Origin: Plectrocnemia conspersa
Lineage: Eukaryota > Arthropoda > Insecta > Trichoptera > Polycentropodidae
Length of the DNA: 64,000 nucleotides
Assembly: GCA_009617715.1 (NCBI GenBank)
Contig: VTFK01000122.1
Location: forward strand, 682,001-746,000
Reading direction: 5' to 3'
Notes under the pieces: model-generated
Databases searched by the model: none
What the model saw: only the letters and a program-made list of their open reading frames with translations
What the model was told of the DNA's origin: nothing
Shown here: positions 38,645-50,199 of the stretch, one piece after another
How the letters are laid out: every line of letters begins with the position of its first letter
Position numbering within the stretch: position 1 is the stretch's first letter
Program-made: the position numbers and the translations under genes

Positions 38645-38753
38645 TAACAAATACATATATGATCAACCACAATAGAGGTGATGCTTATTTTAATTATTAT
38701 TAATATGAGCATCACCTTTATTGTGGTTTATCATATCATATATGTATTTGTTA
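38645..38753. repeat. Long imperfect hairpin, about 41-bp arms, 22-nt loop
   Basis: Arms at 38,645-38,685 and 38,708-38,753 pair over about 41 bp with two mismatches (one would be a G-U pair in a plus-strand transcript) and one 5-nt bulge (a duplicated ATCAT). The loop at 38,686-38,707 is AT-rich. The stem core CACAATAGAGGTGATGCT is not simple AT sequence. Length, a few mismatches and a bulge fit either a microRNA-like precursor or a MITE-like foldback. No other copy was seen in the window. Confidence 0.8.
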
Positions 38754-38759
38754 ATATAT

Positions 38760-40710
38760 TTATATTAGTTAGATAAAGAGTTAATGAATAATATAAACAA
38801 AACGTAAAATTATTACAAATAATAAATTGTACGAATTAAACAAAATGATTAAGCTTATATTTTGGCAAAAATACTTTTTCTTTATTAAAATATAACATTG
38901 TATTTTATTAAAAAATATTTATATTAATATAATATTTATGCAATTTCAATTATAAAAGTTTGCCTTTAAAAGACGTTCGACTAAATCGGAAATACGAAAA
39001 TCAACAGGTAGCAGTTATATTAAACCCCCTCGAGTATCTGGAAACTCGTAAATATATTTATATATACATTCGAACTCGACGCCCGGGGTGATTCTGAAAA
39101 ATGGAATCAAAAGGGTGTGCATTTATATATTCTACTTCTATAGATTCAACATCTCCTTATGATAAATGACATCATTTGATTCAAGACGAGTTCCTTTTTG
39201 ATTCGGTTTTCCTCTTATATCACATTTCAGGCGTATAAAATAATAAGGGGCGTGAATTCAACTTGAAACTTTGGATTTTCTTAGAAATTTTCCGAAAAGC
39301 TTTTTTGCGATAAGATAAAATATTGTATTGTTGATTTTCAAATAAGGTATTCAGGTAGTACCAATGAAAACATAAAGAATACATTTTTTGCCACGCACAT
39401 AATCGAACACACATGTGGCTTTCCTTGACAAGGATTATTCGGGTCGTGTACAAATACAATGTGTAATTTTGCTCTTCTCTTTTATCTTATGAACATATTG
39501 TAAAAGCAGAATTTTTTTCATTGTTAACAGTGAGATAATTTAACCAAATATTTGCATTGTTTTGCCAAAAAAAAAACGATGAATTTACAATTAATTTTAA
39601 GGATTAAAATATTTATTTCAATATTATATATATATATTAATCAAGTATTTTTTTATTATAAATTAAAAATATTTTTGCTTTGAGTAAAACATTTTTTAAG
39701 GTTTCGCTGGCTTTTAGGTGATTTTTATTACGAAAAGTGTAATTTGATAATCTTTTTAATTTTAAATTTTGCTATAAACAGAGGCCGTATTGAGTTATGG
39801 ATCAGAATTTTAATCGTGATTTAATTTTATGGATATCAATTTACACGCGGATGTTATTGAAAATATCTCTTTTTTATTTTCAATAATCATAAATCTTTCT
39901 GCCTTCGATATTTACAAACCTGTGCAGAAATCAATAAACGTTAATATTAAATAAAACACCTAATATTTTTTTACGTGTACTGCTTCTTTAGAATTATTTT
40001 GTATTTCAATGGTATAAGAGATTTCATTATATGTTTACGATTTTTATTTTATTTATAGATTCAAGCTGTAGAAATGTCAGTAGTAATTTCCAAGAAAAAA
40101 AACACACCTCTAAAAGCATTTTATTCTCTACTTTCGAGTACACCAAAATGAAAGTTTATTTATTATAGTAATTTTATTTTATTGTATGGTTTATTTTGTA
40201 TAGTAATTACTTTAGTAAATTTTGAGAATAAAACATATTAAAACATGTAAAAACATCACAGATTCGTGAATTAAGTCGAGACTAAATTTATGTAGCAATT
40301 TAATATTTTTATATAAATGCAGTACAAGTAATATGAATTTTTTTTATAAATGTATACGATTTTATTAAGACTAAATTAATATTAAATTGAAATATGGACA
40401 CATTGTAATGAAAAAAATTAAAAAATTTAAAAAAAAGTATTTCACACCAATACACTATGAAGTTATTAATTTTCTACTTTCAAATCGCGTGAAATTATAC
40501 GTTCGTATTTTTATACGAATAACAATTTAACGCTGAAAAATTTAACAAGCAACCAATAAATGTCAGAAGTCTTTCTCGCGCAAATTATATTATATTTTTA
40601 CACGAAATTTTGCAATTTTCTGTCTTCTGATTAAATATCTTATAAATTTGAAATATTTCGCTCTATATCCCTATAATTATACACACCTGCTGATAGAATC
40701 TACCAAATTT
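38760..40710. other. Gene-free AT-rich stretch
   Basis: No gene is recognised. The 79-codon minus-strand frame at 39,220-39,459 has no known domain and looks like a chance opening. Confidence 0.5.
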
Positions 40711-40715
40711 AATTA

Positions 40716-42269
40716 CAGCGTTCGTGTCGTAGCACTTAGTTCGATTGTGGTGTTTAAGTAGCAGTCCGTGTAGTTCAATTTGCTCTCGACTAGTCGGATA
40801 TTGACATTACATAACGTGCGATGACAAAGTTTTCGACAATATTGTTGTTGTGTTAGTTTTACCAGCTGCTGTTAATTATGAACTTATAGTTCACATGACG
40901 TCATAGAATCCTTTCCTCAATTAATTTTCTTTAAAATACTATTATCGCACTACCTTGCTTCCAACTGTATTTATATTTATTAGTAATTATTTTATATTGG
41001 TCCAAAAATTTAATTTATACCAGTTTTAGCATAAACTTATCTAATGTTTCTGATATTATTTTTATTTTTTTTATTTATTACCGTGTTAATACGGTATTTT
41101 GTTTAGGAAGACGCTTCAGCATGAAATACGACATATCTCATATTAAAACACGGTCGACTGCAAACACTTTTGCGGGCAACTGGTTGATCGCGGTCGACGC
41201 GTATTTTAATCCTAAGCATAACCTAGTCAGAATGCATTTTTTTTTAATGAACTAATGTTCTAAATATTCAGTTTTAAAAGACAATTTCTCTCAAAAGATC
41301 TTGTATTTTAAGTTAAGAGGTTCTTGTGTATTTTATATAATTGTTTTGTGAAACCCTTTATTTTATTTAAATTCAGAGAAAGCGCTGATCTTGGAAAAAG
41401 TTATTATTAGTGTTAAAATAAATCCAGATTTTTTTTAAATTCCAAAAACAATAATAGAATTTTATTTATATACGACTTGATCATTATTTAAAGTTTTTTA
41501 ATATTGATATTGATAAAAAATACTATATTTTAATAAAATTATAATAAAAAGTTGATAAAAACTGTCATATATTCATTGAAGAATTTTTTTTCTACTCAAA
41601 TATATCAATATTCTATAGCAAGAAGATTTCTAAAATATTTTAATTTAACATAAATTATTTCTTCTTACATATTTTTCATTAAATTCATATTTAAAGGTCT
41701 CTTTTATTGTGACCTTTACTGCTATATATACTATTGTCTATATATTGCGTTTGAGACTCTATTTATACTTTTTGTATTCATATTTTTTATTTATTATATT
41801 TATCTGCAACATTATTTTATTTTAGCCAATTGTTTATTCTACACCCTTAACATAAAATAAATTAATTATTGTAGTGTTCTAGAGAGAAAGAAAATATAAG
41901 AAGTACAAAAGAGCATGGCACATAAAAGCTTTGATTTCCAAGAACTACTTTAAAGTCCCTATTTCATTGTATGATTTATAAACAGTTGGGGTTTCGTGGA
42001 AGTCACACTCAGTTGCCAGGCACTTAGCCGAACTTCTGCAATAGCTCTTGATACATAAAAGTATTAAAATATGCACGGGAAAAGTTAGAAAAGCGCCTGG
42101 GGAAAATTCACCCTAGATTTAAAGTTACCCATGAAATGGTATCATCAAAAGTTCGCTATCGTATGTATGTTAGGTACCATTCAATACCCGCCGGGTTGTG
42201 AGCAAATTAAACTGAGCTCACTGCTAGTTAAGTACCACAATCGCAAACTAAGTGCTTTGACGACGGCTG
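40716..42269. mobile_element. Non-autonomous DNA transposon with about 73-bp TIRs
   Basis: The left end (40,716 to about 40,787) starts CAGCGTTCGTGTCGTAGCAC and continues CTTAGTTCGATTGTGG. The reverse complement of the right end (42,269 back to about 42,197) starts CAGCCGTCGTCAAAGCACTT and continues AGTTTGCGATTGTGG. Both go on with TTTAAGTAGCAGT / CTTAACTAGCAGT and (C/T)AATTTGCTC. The CAG start is what hAT elements usually show, but no exact 8-bp target duplication is visible at the flanks, so the family stays open. The interior of about 1.4 kb has no transposase frame, so the element is non-autonomous. GC-richer segments sit at both ends and the middle is AT-rich. Confidence 0.75.
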
Positions 42270-42769
42270 GTTAAAATAAAAATTACTAGATTTTTATATG
42301 CATAGCGTTATAATATTATTAAATATAATAATATATTAATCTAATACACATAACAATAAAATTATTTTTTTAGTAAACGTTTATTTTGAACATATAAATA
42401 ATTTTTCAATCATACCATTACTGTCAATATATTTATTGATTAATTACTAAAAAACATTTCACAATTTGAGTAAAGGAAAAAAAATGATAAAATGTAAAAA
42501 TACATTAAGTGGTGATCAAAGTTAATAAAGATCTTGATCCTTTTGCTTTGGTATTTTGTGCTTATATTTGAATTTAATGTTGTTTTTTATTGTAATCCCT
42601 GATACACGCGGTAAGTGGGTTAGTGTGGTTACGTTAAATTTATTTATAGTATTTTATAGTATGCCAATTAAAATTTTTTAATTGTTGGTATTTGAAGGCT
42701 AGTACAATTTTATTTTAAATAAGTATAAAATAGTGCATTTTATATAATTTTTATAGCTTTATTGTGTAT

Positions 42770-43550
42770 AACTTGCAAATTAGAAAAAGTGCAATATTAC
42801 TGGTGTTACACCACACAGGGCAGGTACATGTTAAGATAGTCAGATTAATTGTTTATCGACTAAGATTTTTTGTAGTAAGCGAGCAACTTATATTAAATAT
42901 CGGTCTAATGAGCAGAATGGCGGCAAGCCCTTTAGAGCAAAGATTTAAAATATACTTATTACATTTAAGCTTGGAGTCCAGGTGTAAGCCCAGATATTTA
43001 ACGCTTCTATTCAATTTTACTTCACTGCCCTTTTTATTTTGGAGAAGAGGTAGCAAAGTTTGTCTACAATTTACAAATATAATTGCTTCTGTTTTAATTT
43101 AAAAAAATGTAATTTTCCAACTCTCGAAATATTTTTTTAAGATTTTATTATATCTTTGTTATTTATTCGCGATTAGTTTGAGACTGTTATCACTTATTAA
43201 AATAGCTATATCGTCAACATAAATAGTAAATAATTTTTTTAAATATTCGTATACAAAGAAAACTTCCCTGAAAATCTCCCGCTGGAATTTTACGCGGTAT
43301 CGAGTATTCATAATTTAATAAAAAAATATTGCTTTTGCTTTTCTGATATGAGCGTACTAAGTTTAGCAGGTAGTTTGTAGTTTTTTTATTTGTATAGCTT
43401 AGGAATCAAACCGTCGAGCCATTCTGTGTCGAAAACTTTTTCTATATCTAACATTAAAAGGCCCGTATTTTTTTCATACTAAAATTAGCGCACATAAGCT
43501 AACTAAAAATAATAAGTTGATGTGTCAAGTGATTTTCGCGAAAGCCGAAC
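42770..43550 (-). pseudogene. Decayed non-LTR retrotransposon (LINE) reverse transcriptase
   Basis: Reading the minus strand from high to low coordinates, the motifs fall in the right order for a jockey/CR1-like reverse transcriptase. GFRENHLTHQLI (about 43,546-43,505) precedes motif [17 protein letters not shown] (about 43,460-43,408). The catalytic YVDDIAILISDNSLKL (about 43,223-43,175) follows. KTEAIIF then KYLGLHLDSKL (about 43,000-42,970) and KGLAAILLIRPIFN form the thumb region. Frame changes and stops separate these blocks, and the segment before YVDD (expected GxPQGS) is garbled. The element is dead and truncated at both ends. The 112-codon plus-strand frame at 42,764-43,102 is its antisense shadow. 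It sits about 500 bp downstream of the TIR element. Confidence 0.88.
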
Positions 43551-43559
43551 TATTAGTTA

Positions 43560-45085
43560 TTAATTTTATTTCTTGAATTTTTTAAAACAATTTTACGAAT
43601 TATTTAAAAAATATTTTTTACTAATTGTTAAAAATGATTGTACTAGCTTCATTATTTAGTAAACCAAGTATTTTATATTTATTAAAAGAAAGAGATACAG
43701 ACGCAATAAGGAATATAACTGGTGACTCACTAAAAAATCGCTGGCGTTTAAAGGGTTAAAAACGCATAAAGATTTTTTTTTTTTTACCTAATGACGAAAT
43801 GTGGCGATAACTAATAGTAATATAAGATTTTTTATTAGATAAATTTTAGCTGTATTCTAAATGGTTAGGAAATATCAAAATGATATTTAGGCATTAAAGA
43901 TTATTGTTAAGTAATGATTGCAAATTTCAGGAGGATGTTTAATTAACCTTTTTTTATATAATCTGAAAATTCTAGGACTTTTTTAATGAAATATAAAATT
44001 TTTCGTAAACTAATTATTCGCATTAAAAGCAATTCTCGTATTTTTCATATTTATCTACCTAATTTGTTCTAAGTTTTAGAGTGTTTAAAATTTTAAGTGA
44101 ATTTTTACGATACAGAAAAAGCGTCAGCTAACATTTCAGTGTTTGCTATGATATTTATAGTTTTTAACAGTGGAATATCCATGTGTTTGTTTTTTCAACA
44201 ATTTAGTTATTCTCCATTATGAATAATCTACTGGTTTTAATTTTTTAAGTTTACGTGATCTTTTAATGCGTCAGCATTTTTAGTGCTACAGAAAAATCAG
44301 CTAGCATCTCTGCCTTGCTCTGATCTATTTTAGATAAATTTTTGATGAACAATGTTTATGATAAGAATAGGATCCAGTAAGATAGCCTTAATGCCGAAAC
44401 ACTAATTCTAAAAAAAAAACAGCTTGATTTATATGCTAAATAATGTATGAAATGTTTTGCGGAAACAATGTTTAAATCAAAATTCTCAAAAAAAAAAAAA
44501 TTACACTTTTAATCAATCAAATACTTCACCTTGGAGGATAATTAAAATCGGGAGAAAAATATTACACATTATTGGGAAACCGAATCATGAAAAAAATGGT
44601 AATAGTGTACAATAATATTGATGGAACTCAATATTTAATGAAATCTACAAAATAAAATATTTATCGCCTAACAAATTATAAATAACGTTATTTGAATAAA
44701 AAATGTTGATGTCTTGATATATTAATGTCATATATGTATACTGATTGTTTCACTTTTTTAAATTACGAATATCATGAAATTAAAAACAAATTAACATGTA
44801 TTATTACATTTTAAGAGTAATATTATCCGTACTTTATATTTTTTTTTAAATATATGTTATAGTTTTAAAAGAAATTCTGCGAAATATGATTTAATCAAAG
44901 CTAGAAGATCTTATTTATTTCTCGAGTGCAAAAGCGAAAGCTTATATTAAAACTTAAAAGCAAATTCGTGCAAAATTTCGGTACACTTGAAAGTTCGTTA
45001 GAATGTGATGATTTAATTCATAAATGACAACACATAATTTATTTATAGCATCGTTGTATAAATAACTATTGTAACACTTTATGTA
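43560..45085. other. AT-rich stretch upstream of the receptor exon
   Basis: No coding region is recognised. Part may be the eroded 5' continuation of the minus-strand LINE, but no motif is readable. The last part forms the end of the intron, or region, before the splice acceptor at 45,098-45,099. Confidence 0.5.
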
Positions 45086-45087
45086 TT

Positions 45088-45099
45088 TTTCTGTTTCAG
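45088..45099 (+). promoter_or_regulatory. Splice acceptor of the receptor 5' exon
   Basis: TTTCTGTTTCAG ends at 45,099 and is a strong polypyrimidine-AG acceptor. If used, the first coding exon starts at 45,100 and an upstream non-coding exon must exist. If the gene instead starts here by transcription, this is only a lookalike. Confidence 0.6.
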
Positions 45100-45460
45100 A
45101 TTCTACACAGTCATCGTTCCTCGTGTGTGCTTTAAACTAAATTTAATTCGTTTATCAACATAAAAACATACACACATAATATGATATGTGTGTAGTGTTA
45201 TACTAGCTCGATACCGAGTCAAGGTTTTCCACTTGAGTCAGTACACCGCGATCGTCCGTTGAGCTAAGAAGAAAATCACTCTGAACCCAGTGATAACAAT
45301 ACGTTTAACCACTCAAATGTATTAATAAATAGTTTAACCAACATTTTAAATAAACTGAAATTTATAACAATAAATTCAATTACCGAAATGTGACTGTATT
45401 CATCGGGGCACAATTTAAAGTGCATCAAGTGTTGGGTAGTATTTTTTGTGGGTATCTAAG
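45100..45460 (+). other. Probable 5' untranslated part of the receptor exon
   Basis: This is the non-coding lead to the ATG at 45,461. In frame with that ATG a TAG lies at 45,437-45,439, so translation cannot come from further upstream in the same frame. A perfect 9-bp hairpin, ACACACATA / TATGTGTGT (45,170-45,178 and 45,185-45,193, 6-nt loop), lies in this leader. Confidence 0.55.
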
Positions 45461-45707
45461 ATGTCTCTCGAAGATACGATAGGGATGCTGGATCATCTGG
45501 ATTTGAGCAGTTTGCCCATCGAACTGCTGAGATCGCTGAATAAGACTCAGGAGGAAGAATGCGAGATGATGATGAAAAATGCTCATCCTGACGGGCATTG
45601 TCCTCCCTATTGGGACGGGATATTATGTTGGCCGTACAGTTCTCCGGGTTCATCGGCTGTCTTATCGTGTTTTGATGAGTGGGATGGCATCAAGTATGAT
45701 TCATCAC
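45461..45707 (+). CDS. Class B GPCR first coding exon, DH44 (CRF-like) receptor type
   Basis: The 82 codons encode the N-terminal part of a secretin-family neurohormone receptor. This type of receptor sits in the plasma membrane, binds a peptide hormone through its extracellular cysteine-rich domain and usually signals through Gs and cAMP. In insects the DH44 receptor acts in fluid balance and feeding. Visible hormone-receptor-domain features are Cys34, Cys47, Asp52 and the CWP at residues 56-58, Gly63 and Cys70, in HCPPYWDGILCWP, then SSAVLSCFDEWDGIKYDSS. The F..(W)GIKYD(S)S ending is the form known from CRF/DH44 receptors (vertebrate CRFR has FFYGVRYNTT) and is unlike PDF receptor, where this region differs. 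Residues 1-33 show no clear signal peptide. The exon ends with one base of a split codon before GTGAGT at 45,708. The last two domain cysteines and all seven helices must lie in later exons, which I did not find. PDF or DH31 receptor is a weaker alternative. Confidence 0.85.
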
Positions 45708-45713
45708 GTGAGT
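45708..45713 (+). promoter_or_regulatory. Splice donor of the receptor exon (GTGAGT)
   Basis: TCATCAC|GTGAGT is a consensus 5' splice site placed just after the conserved YDSS. It leaves phase 1. The open frame that reads through it for a further 14 codons (ending at 45,748) changes to hydrophobic AT-rich residues, as expected for intron. Confidence 0.85.
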
Positions 45714-46000
45714 TTTCATTTTTTATAATATTTATACAAGTGTTTTAATGGATTATAGGTTCATACAAACGTCAGTACGGTTCATGGATATATACAATTA
45801 CTAATTGTTACACTTTCAAATTGTTTTAATAATGTGTCGTGTATCACACTAACGATTATTAATGTGTTTTGCTTTTTGAATTCCCTAGTATTTTTTACAG
45901 TTTACATCGTCTTTGTAAGTTAACGCTTATTAATAGCTTCCTAATTTTATTCATTATAATCAAGTTAGGCCGCAACTTTTGGTACGAAGTCTATTATTTA

Positions 46001-47060
46001 ATGCCTTCACTACACTCTCTGGAAGTTGGCCAAGGACGAAGAATATAGTGAGTTACTTTGGGGTTACTTCGGTCGAGCTCGTTTCTGCCCGCTCTAAAAT
46101 CTCTCGGAAGTTGTCCGAGGTTACCGAGAACGGAGGGTAAAGTGGGAGTAATTCAGTCGACTTGGCCAGCTTCGAGCGCTTCCGAAAATTGTCGGCAAAA
46201 GGACCGAAGTCAAAGAAACCGAAGTCGGAGCTACTCTTTCGAGCGCGAGCGGTGAAATACTTCCCCTTTCGCTCTCTCGCGTGTTAGAGAGATAATGATA
46301 TGGTTTTTCGCAAACTGAGATAGAATGAGTAATTCGGTTCAATTTCAGTATGCGCGTAGGCGTCCTATGGTTAACATGCATGTCGAGCGCGGTCATGTTA
46401 TAATACCACATGCTTATCGGGAACTTCAACAGACATACTGACATCTTTGAATATTTTAGGGCACCAAAGGGGATTAATCATATTTTTGATAGTATATTCT
46501 TCTAACAGATAACGTTATTATATTTTTTTTTTCATAAAAAATTAAATAATTAGTGGTACTTGATTTTGTTAAAAAAAATCGTTTCGAATATCCTTATGTA
46601 TTATTCTAGATCGGTTTATATAAATGTCACACTATAACGAATTCTTATTTAGAATCGATGGCGACAAATTCTATGATAGTCACAGATGTGGTGTTCGTAT
46701 TCTGAAGTATCATTTATATGCCTTGTCATTTTTCAAAAGCCGACAAATATTTTGCGTAAATTGAATATTTACGACCGAAAAGTTTTCACTGATTTTGTAT
46801 TGTTGAGTGCTCACACAAACTTTTATAATTATCAGTAGCGTAATTTTAATAATATGACAATTTAAAAATTGCAATTATTTGGCACATTTTTCGATCGCGC
46901 GCAAATATGCCAGCTGCCGCGTGCGGACGTCATTTACACCCGCCGTTCGGACGGCATATGAAATTTGTGGCAGTGTGGCCGCTACTTGGAAGTCGGCGAC
47001 CTCGGCCGACTTCAGTTGAACTTCGGTTCGGACAACTTCCAAAGAGTGTAGTTCAAGCAT
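46001..47060. mobile_element. Foldback/MITE-like element with inverted ends in receptor intron
   Basis: The left end reads CACTACACTCTCTGGAAGTT then GGCC (from 46,008). The reverse complement of the right end reads AACTACACTCTTTGGAAGTT then GTCC (back from about 47,052). The similarity begins at ATGC on both outer sides (46,001 and 47,060). Related short repeats lie inside the left end: TCTCGGAAGTTGTCCGAGG at about 46,101 and CCGAAAATTGTCGGC at about 46,181. The right end has GGAAGTCGGCGACC and GGCCGACTTCAG. Both ends, about 46,030-46,300 and 46,880-47,050, are GC-rich while the centre is AT-rich. No transposase frame is present. It lies about 300 bp into the presumed intron of the receptor gene. 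Confidence 0.6.
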
Positions 47061-47064
47061 AAGA

Positions 47065-48735
47065 GTTGATCTAGCTCATTTAATTATTAGATAGTACAAT
47101 ACGTGTATAGATAAAAAAAAATAGTTTTTCTACGATATTTATAACTTAAATTTCTTATTATACAGGGAAAAAATTACTGTTTAGATATATATTTTTGGTT
47201 ATGTGATATTTATTTATTTATTCATAAATATGATATACATATGTGCATTAACAAATAATTGCCAATGGATCTCGTACATAAAAAAAAAATAATAAATTGT
47301 TTATTTACATATATATGTACATATACTAATAAATATATGAATTAAGTTACAAAATAAAATAAAACCAATGTGTAATTAATTATGAGTACTATGTATTTTT
47401 AGTGAATTATTTTATACTTAGCGTTCATAGATATATAAATAATAATTCTAATTGCATACTTCTTAAAAAATTATTTTCACCCATTCTAATACAAAGAAAA
47501 TTTCGTCATTATAAGATTTCATCTTACAAAGTCACATTATTGAGTTGCTAAGCATTTTAGTATTTTAATGTCTCATTATAATTATTGATTACGCGGGAAA
47601 AAAATAAATTGACCATTAAACAAAATGCTAAGATCATTTATTAGGTTTTCCTTTATAAGAAATAGTATTCCGTAGGGAAATCTCGTAATGTAAATCTTCC
47701 TAAAATATCGGAAGTAATTTATTAAACCCCATATTCATAATAAATCTAAATCATCGTAAAAAGATAAATACGTTGTTCAATAAGTTAACATATTTTAAAA
47801 TTTAACAATTGCTGTATTTATATGATTTATCGACAAAATAAACAACAGTCAACCGAAATTTTTTACTTGCAAAACTCTAAAGCATTTTAAGTTAAACTAA
47901 TCACAAACAATAATTTTTTGGTGATTCTTGAAACTTTGCGAAAAAGTCACGTAATAAATTGTTGATTAAGAATAAAAAGTTTTCTTTATTAAAAGCCTTT
48001 TTTAGGTTAGTATATTTATTTTTTTAAGAGAGAATAAAGAAAAAATAGTAGTAATAAAGCGTTTACATTTAAATTATATGTTATTAATTAAATATAAATA
48101 TTTTTAAAAGGTAATCAATTTTTTTATTTCTAAACATCGTTAATATAGAAATATAGAATTCCGTAAATAAAGAGAAAATATAAAAATAAAATTTTAATGT
48201 GCTCTTACAGCATTCATAATACTTTAATAATATAATTCAAAAAAAGGAAGTCTACCACTTCCTTATTTTTGGTATTTTATTAAAAAGATCACAATTTTTT
48301 TAAGAATTTTTTTTTAGTGACGTGTTTTAATTGATGAAAATATTTTTAATATGAAAATATAAAATAATTAAAAAAAAACAGCACAATGCTAAATTAAAAA
48401 AAACACTATTGCAATTATAAAATAAATTAAAAATAACACCACAGTTTTATGTTTTTTGGTGCAAAATATGAGAATTACTTTTAACTATTATAAATTAAAA
48501 TAGCAAAAAATACAATAAATATATGTTTCCTAATTATTTCCGCTTCTACTAAAACTACATTTTAATTTCAAAATAATATGTTTTTATATTAATAAATTAT
48601 ATTAAAATGTCGCTGCTGGTGATAGATTTATTTATATAAAATAATTTAATTTTACATTAATAGTAACTTTATTTTAAATATAAAGCGTCATAATCGATTA
48701 GGTATTTTTTACATATTTTCCATGAATAATAAGAA
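47065..48735. other. AT-rich intronic stretch
   Basis: No exon with receptor-like content, RNA gene or repeat was recognised. It is presumed intron of the receptor gene. Confidence 0.5.
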
Positions 48736-48740
48736 TCAAG

Positions 48741-48906
48741 CGCGTACAGTGCGATACATTTAATTTCGTTCGCTCGCTTATAAAGTGACGAGAGTAAGTG
48801 AGAGAAAAGAGCGTGTGTTTCATGCGTTCCGCATGCCCTCATCTCTCACTCACTTTCGTCTCTTAGCACGCGAGCGAGCGAAAGGGAATATATCTCACCG
48901 TACGCG
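48741..48906. mobile_element. 166-bp palindromic MITE-like element
   Basis: The ends CGCGTAC (48,741-48,747) and GTACGCG (48,900-48,906) bound a near-complete palindrome. Left-arm words TTTCGTTCGCTCGC, GAGTAAGTGAGAGA and GCGTGTGTTTCATGCG pair with right-arm words CGAGCGAGCGAAA, TCTCTCACTCACTTTCGTC and CGCATGCCC. The element is GC-rich in AT-rich surroundings. A partial relative, CCCTTTCGCTCTCTCGCGTG then TTAGAGAGA, lies at about 46,263-46,295 in the foldback element at 46.0-47.1 kb. No coding capacity. Confidence 0.75.
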
Positions 48907-48909
48907 TCT

Positions 48910-50195
48910 AATAAAAATATAATTTGTCTAATGCTAATATAATCAGTGTGTAAAATATTATTAAAATATGATTAGCTTAACCCTTTGTCTTTTGAAAAAG
49001 TGAATTTACAAAAAATTCAAGTCATTTGTAAAAGCTTAATTTTTTAAATTCATTATATACTACTTATCACGCAAAAAAATAATAAATAAAATCACATTTT
49101 GTGCTTTATTAAAATAATATTTCAGATTTAATATACATATTTATTTTATTAGGCATTATTAAAAAAAATATCCATAGTCAAAAAAATTGTTATCAAACTC
49201 TTATTCTGCGAATTTGGCTAGAACCCCTTCATACATGTTTATTTACCTTTTCTTGTTTATTTTATCTTATTTACCCACGAATAGGCGAGTTTACGTTGTT
49301 TTCATATGTGGTTTTTGGTTATACATTATAAAATCATGATATTTTTAAATGTCGTAAAATTCGATACATTTCATCGTTCCGCTCTCGTTAGACCAATATA
49401 GAATTCAGATTGTATATTTATACACTCGCACATATGCAATATTAAAATTCTGAAAAATAAACCAGACGTTTAGAAACGCAATATATAACGATGAAATATT
49501 TATCAACTCCATTAGAAAAAAAGTAATATTTTATTGCCAAATGCGTTATATGTGTTTATTTATACACCTTGAAGATAAAACAGTATCTTTCAACACTGTT
49601 TGCTGTGCGATTATTTATTCAAAATACTGATAAAAAAGATAAGAGATGTAATTATACCGTGTGTATATTTGACTCTGTGTGTACATAAAGCTATTTAATT
49701 ATTAAACAGTTCCTTTTGAGTTCAAAGTATAATGGGTTATTTTAAACAAATGGTTGCCTCAAATTTATATTTATATTACTACTACTAATTATATACATTT
49801 ATATATGAATATAATAAATACAGAAGTATTATCATTTTATTAACGTTACAAACATTTATTTATTTTCTTTATATACTATATTAGATACAATATCAAATTT
49901 CATATGTATAGCAAAAAAAAAAATTAAATTCAAGTTGAAATTAATAATTAGGTAACTTTCATAATACTATTTATAATGATTGGATTATCCTTTGCTCGTA
50001 TATTTACGTTTGTGACTCAAATGTATGAGTATATTATAACGAATTATGTATTGTTGCGTCTGTTACATGTTTAATGTGTGGGAATTATATAAGGTTTACG
50101 TATTTATATAATATTATATTATATAATAATTTATATATCATGTACAATTTGTGGCTGTTTGATAATATAGAAATTTTTATGTTTAAGGATCATAT
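48910..50195. other. AT-rich intronic stretch
   Basis: Nothing recognised beyond AT-rich sequence. It leads into the diverged tandem array. Confidence 0.5.
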
Positions 50196-50199
50196 TTAT

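Noticed and set aside
42764..43102. 112-codon plus-strand frame, the longest in the window
   Set aside because: It is antisense to the LINE reverse-transcriptase thumb region on the minus strand.
45446..45460. TTG upstream of the receptor ATG as a possible start
   Set aside because: The ATG at 45,461 gives a normal start, and the extra five codons are only the open run after the TAG at 45,437.
45456..45653. 65-codon minus-strand frame
   Set aside because: It is the shadow of the receptor exon.
46058..46444. Overlapping 65- and 107-codon frames on opposite strands
   Set aside because: They lie in the GC-rich end of the foldback element and have no recognisable domain.
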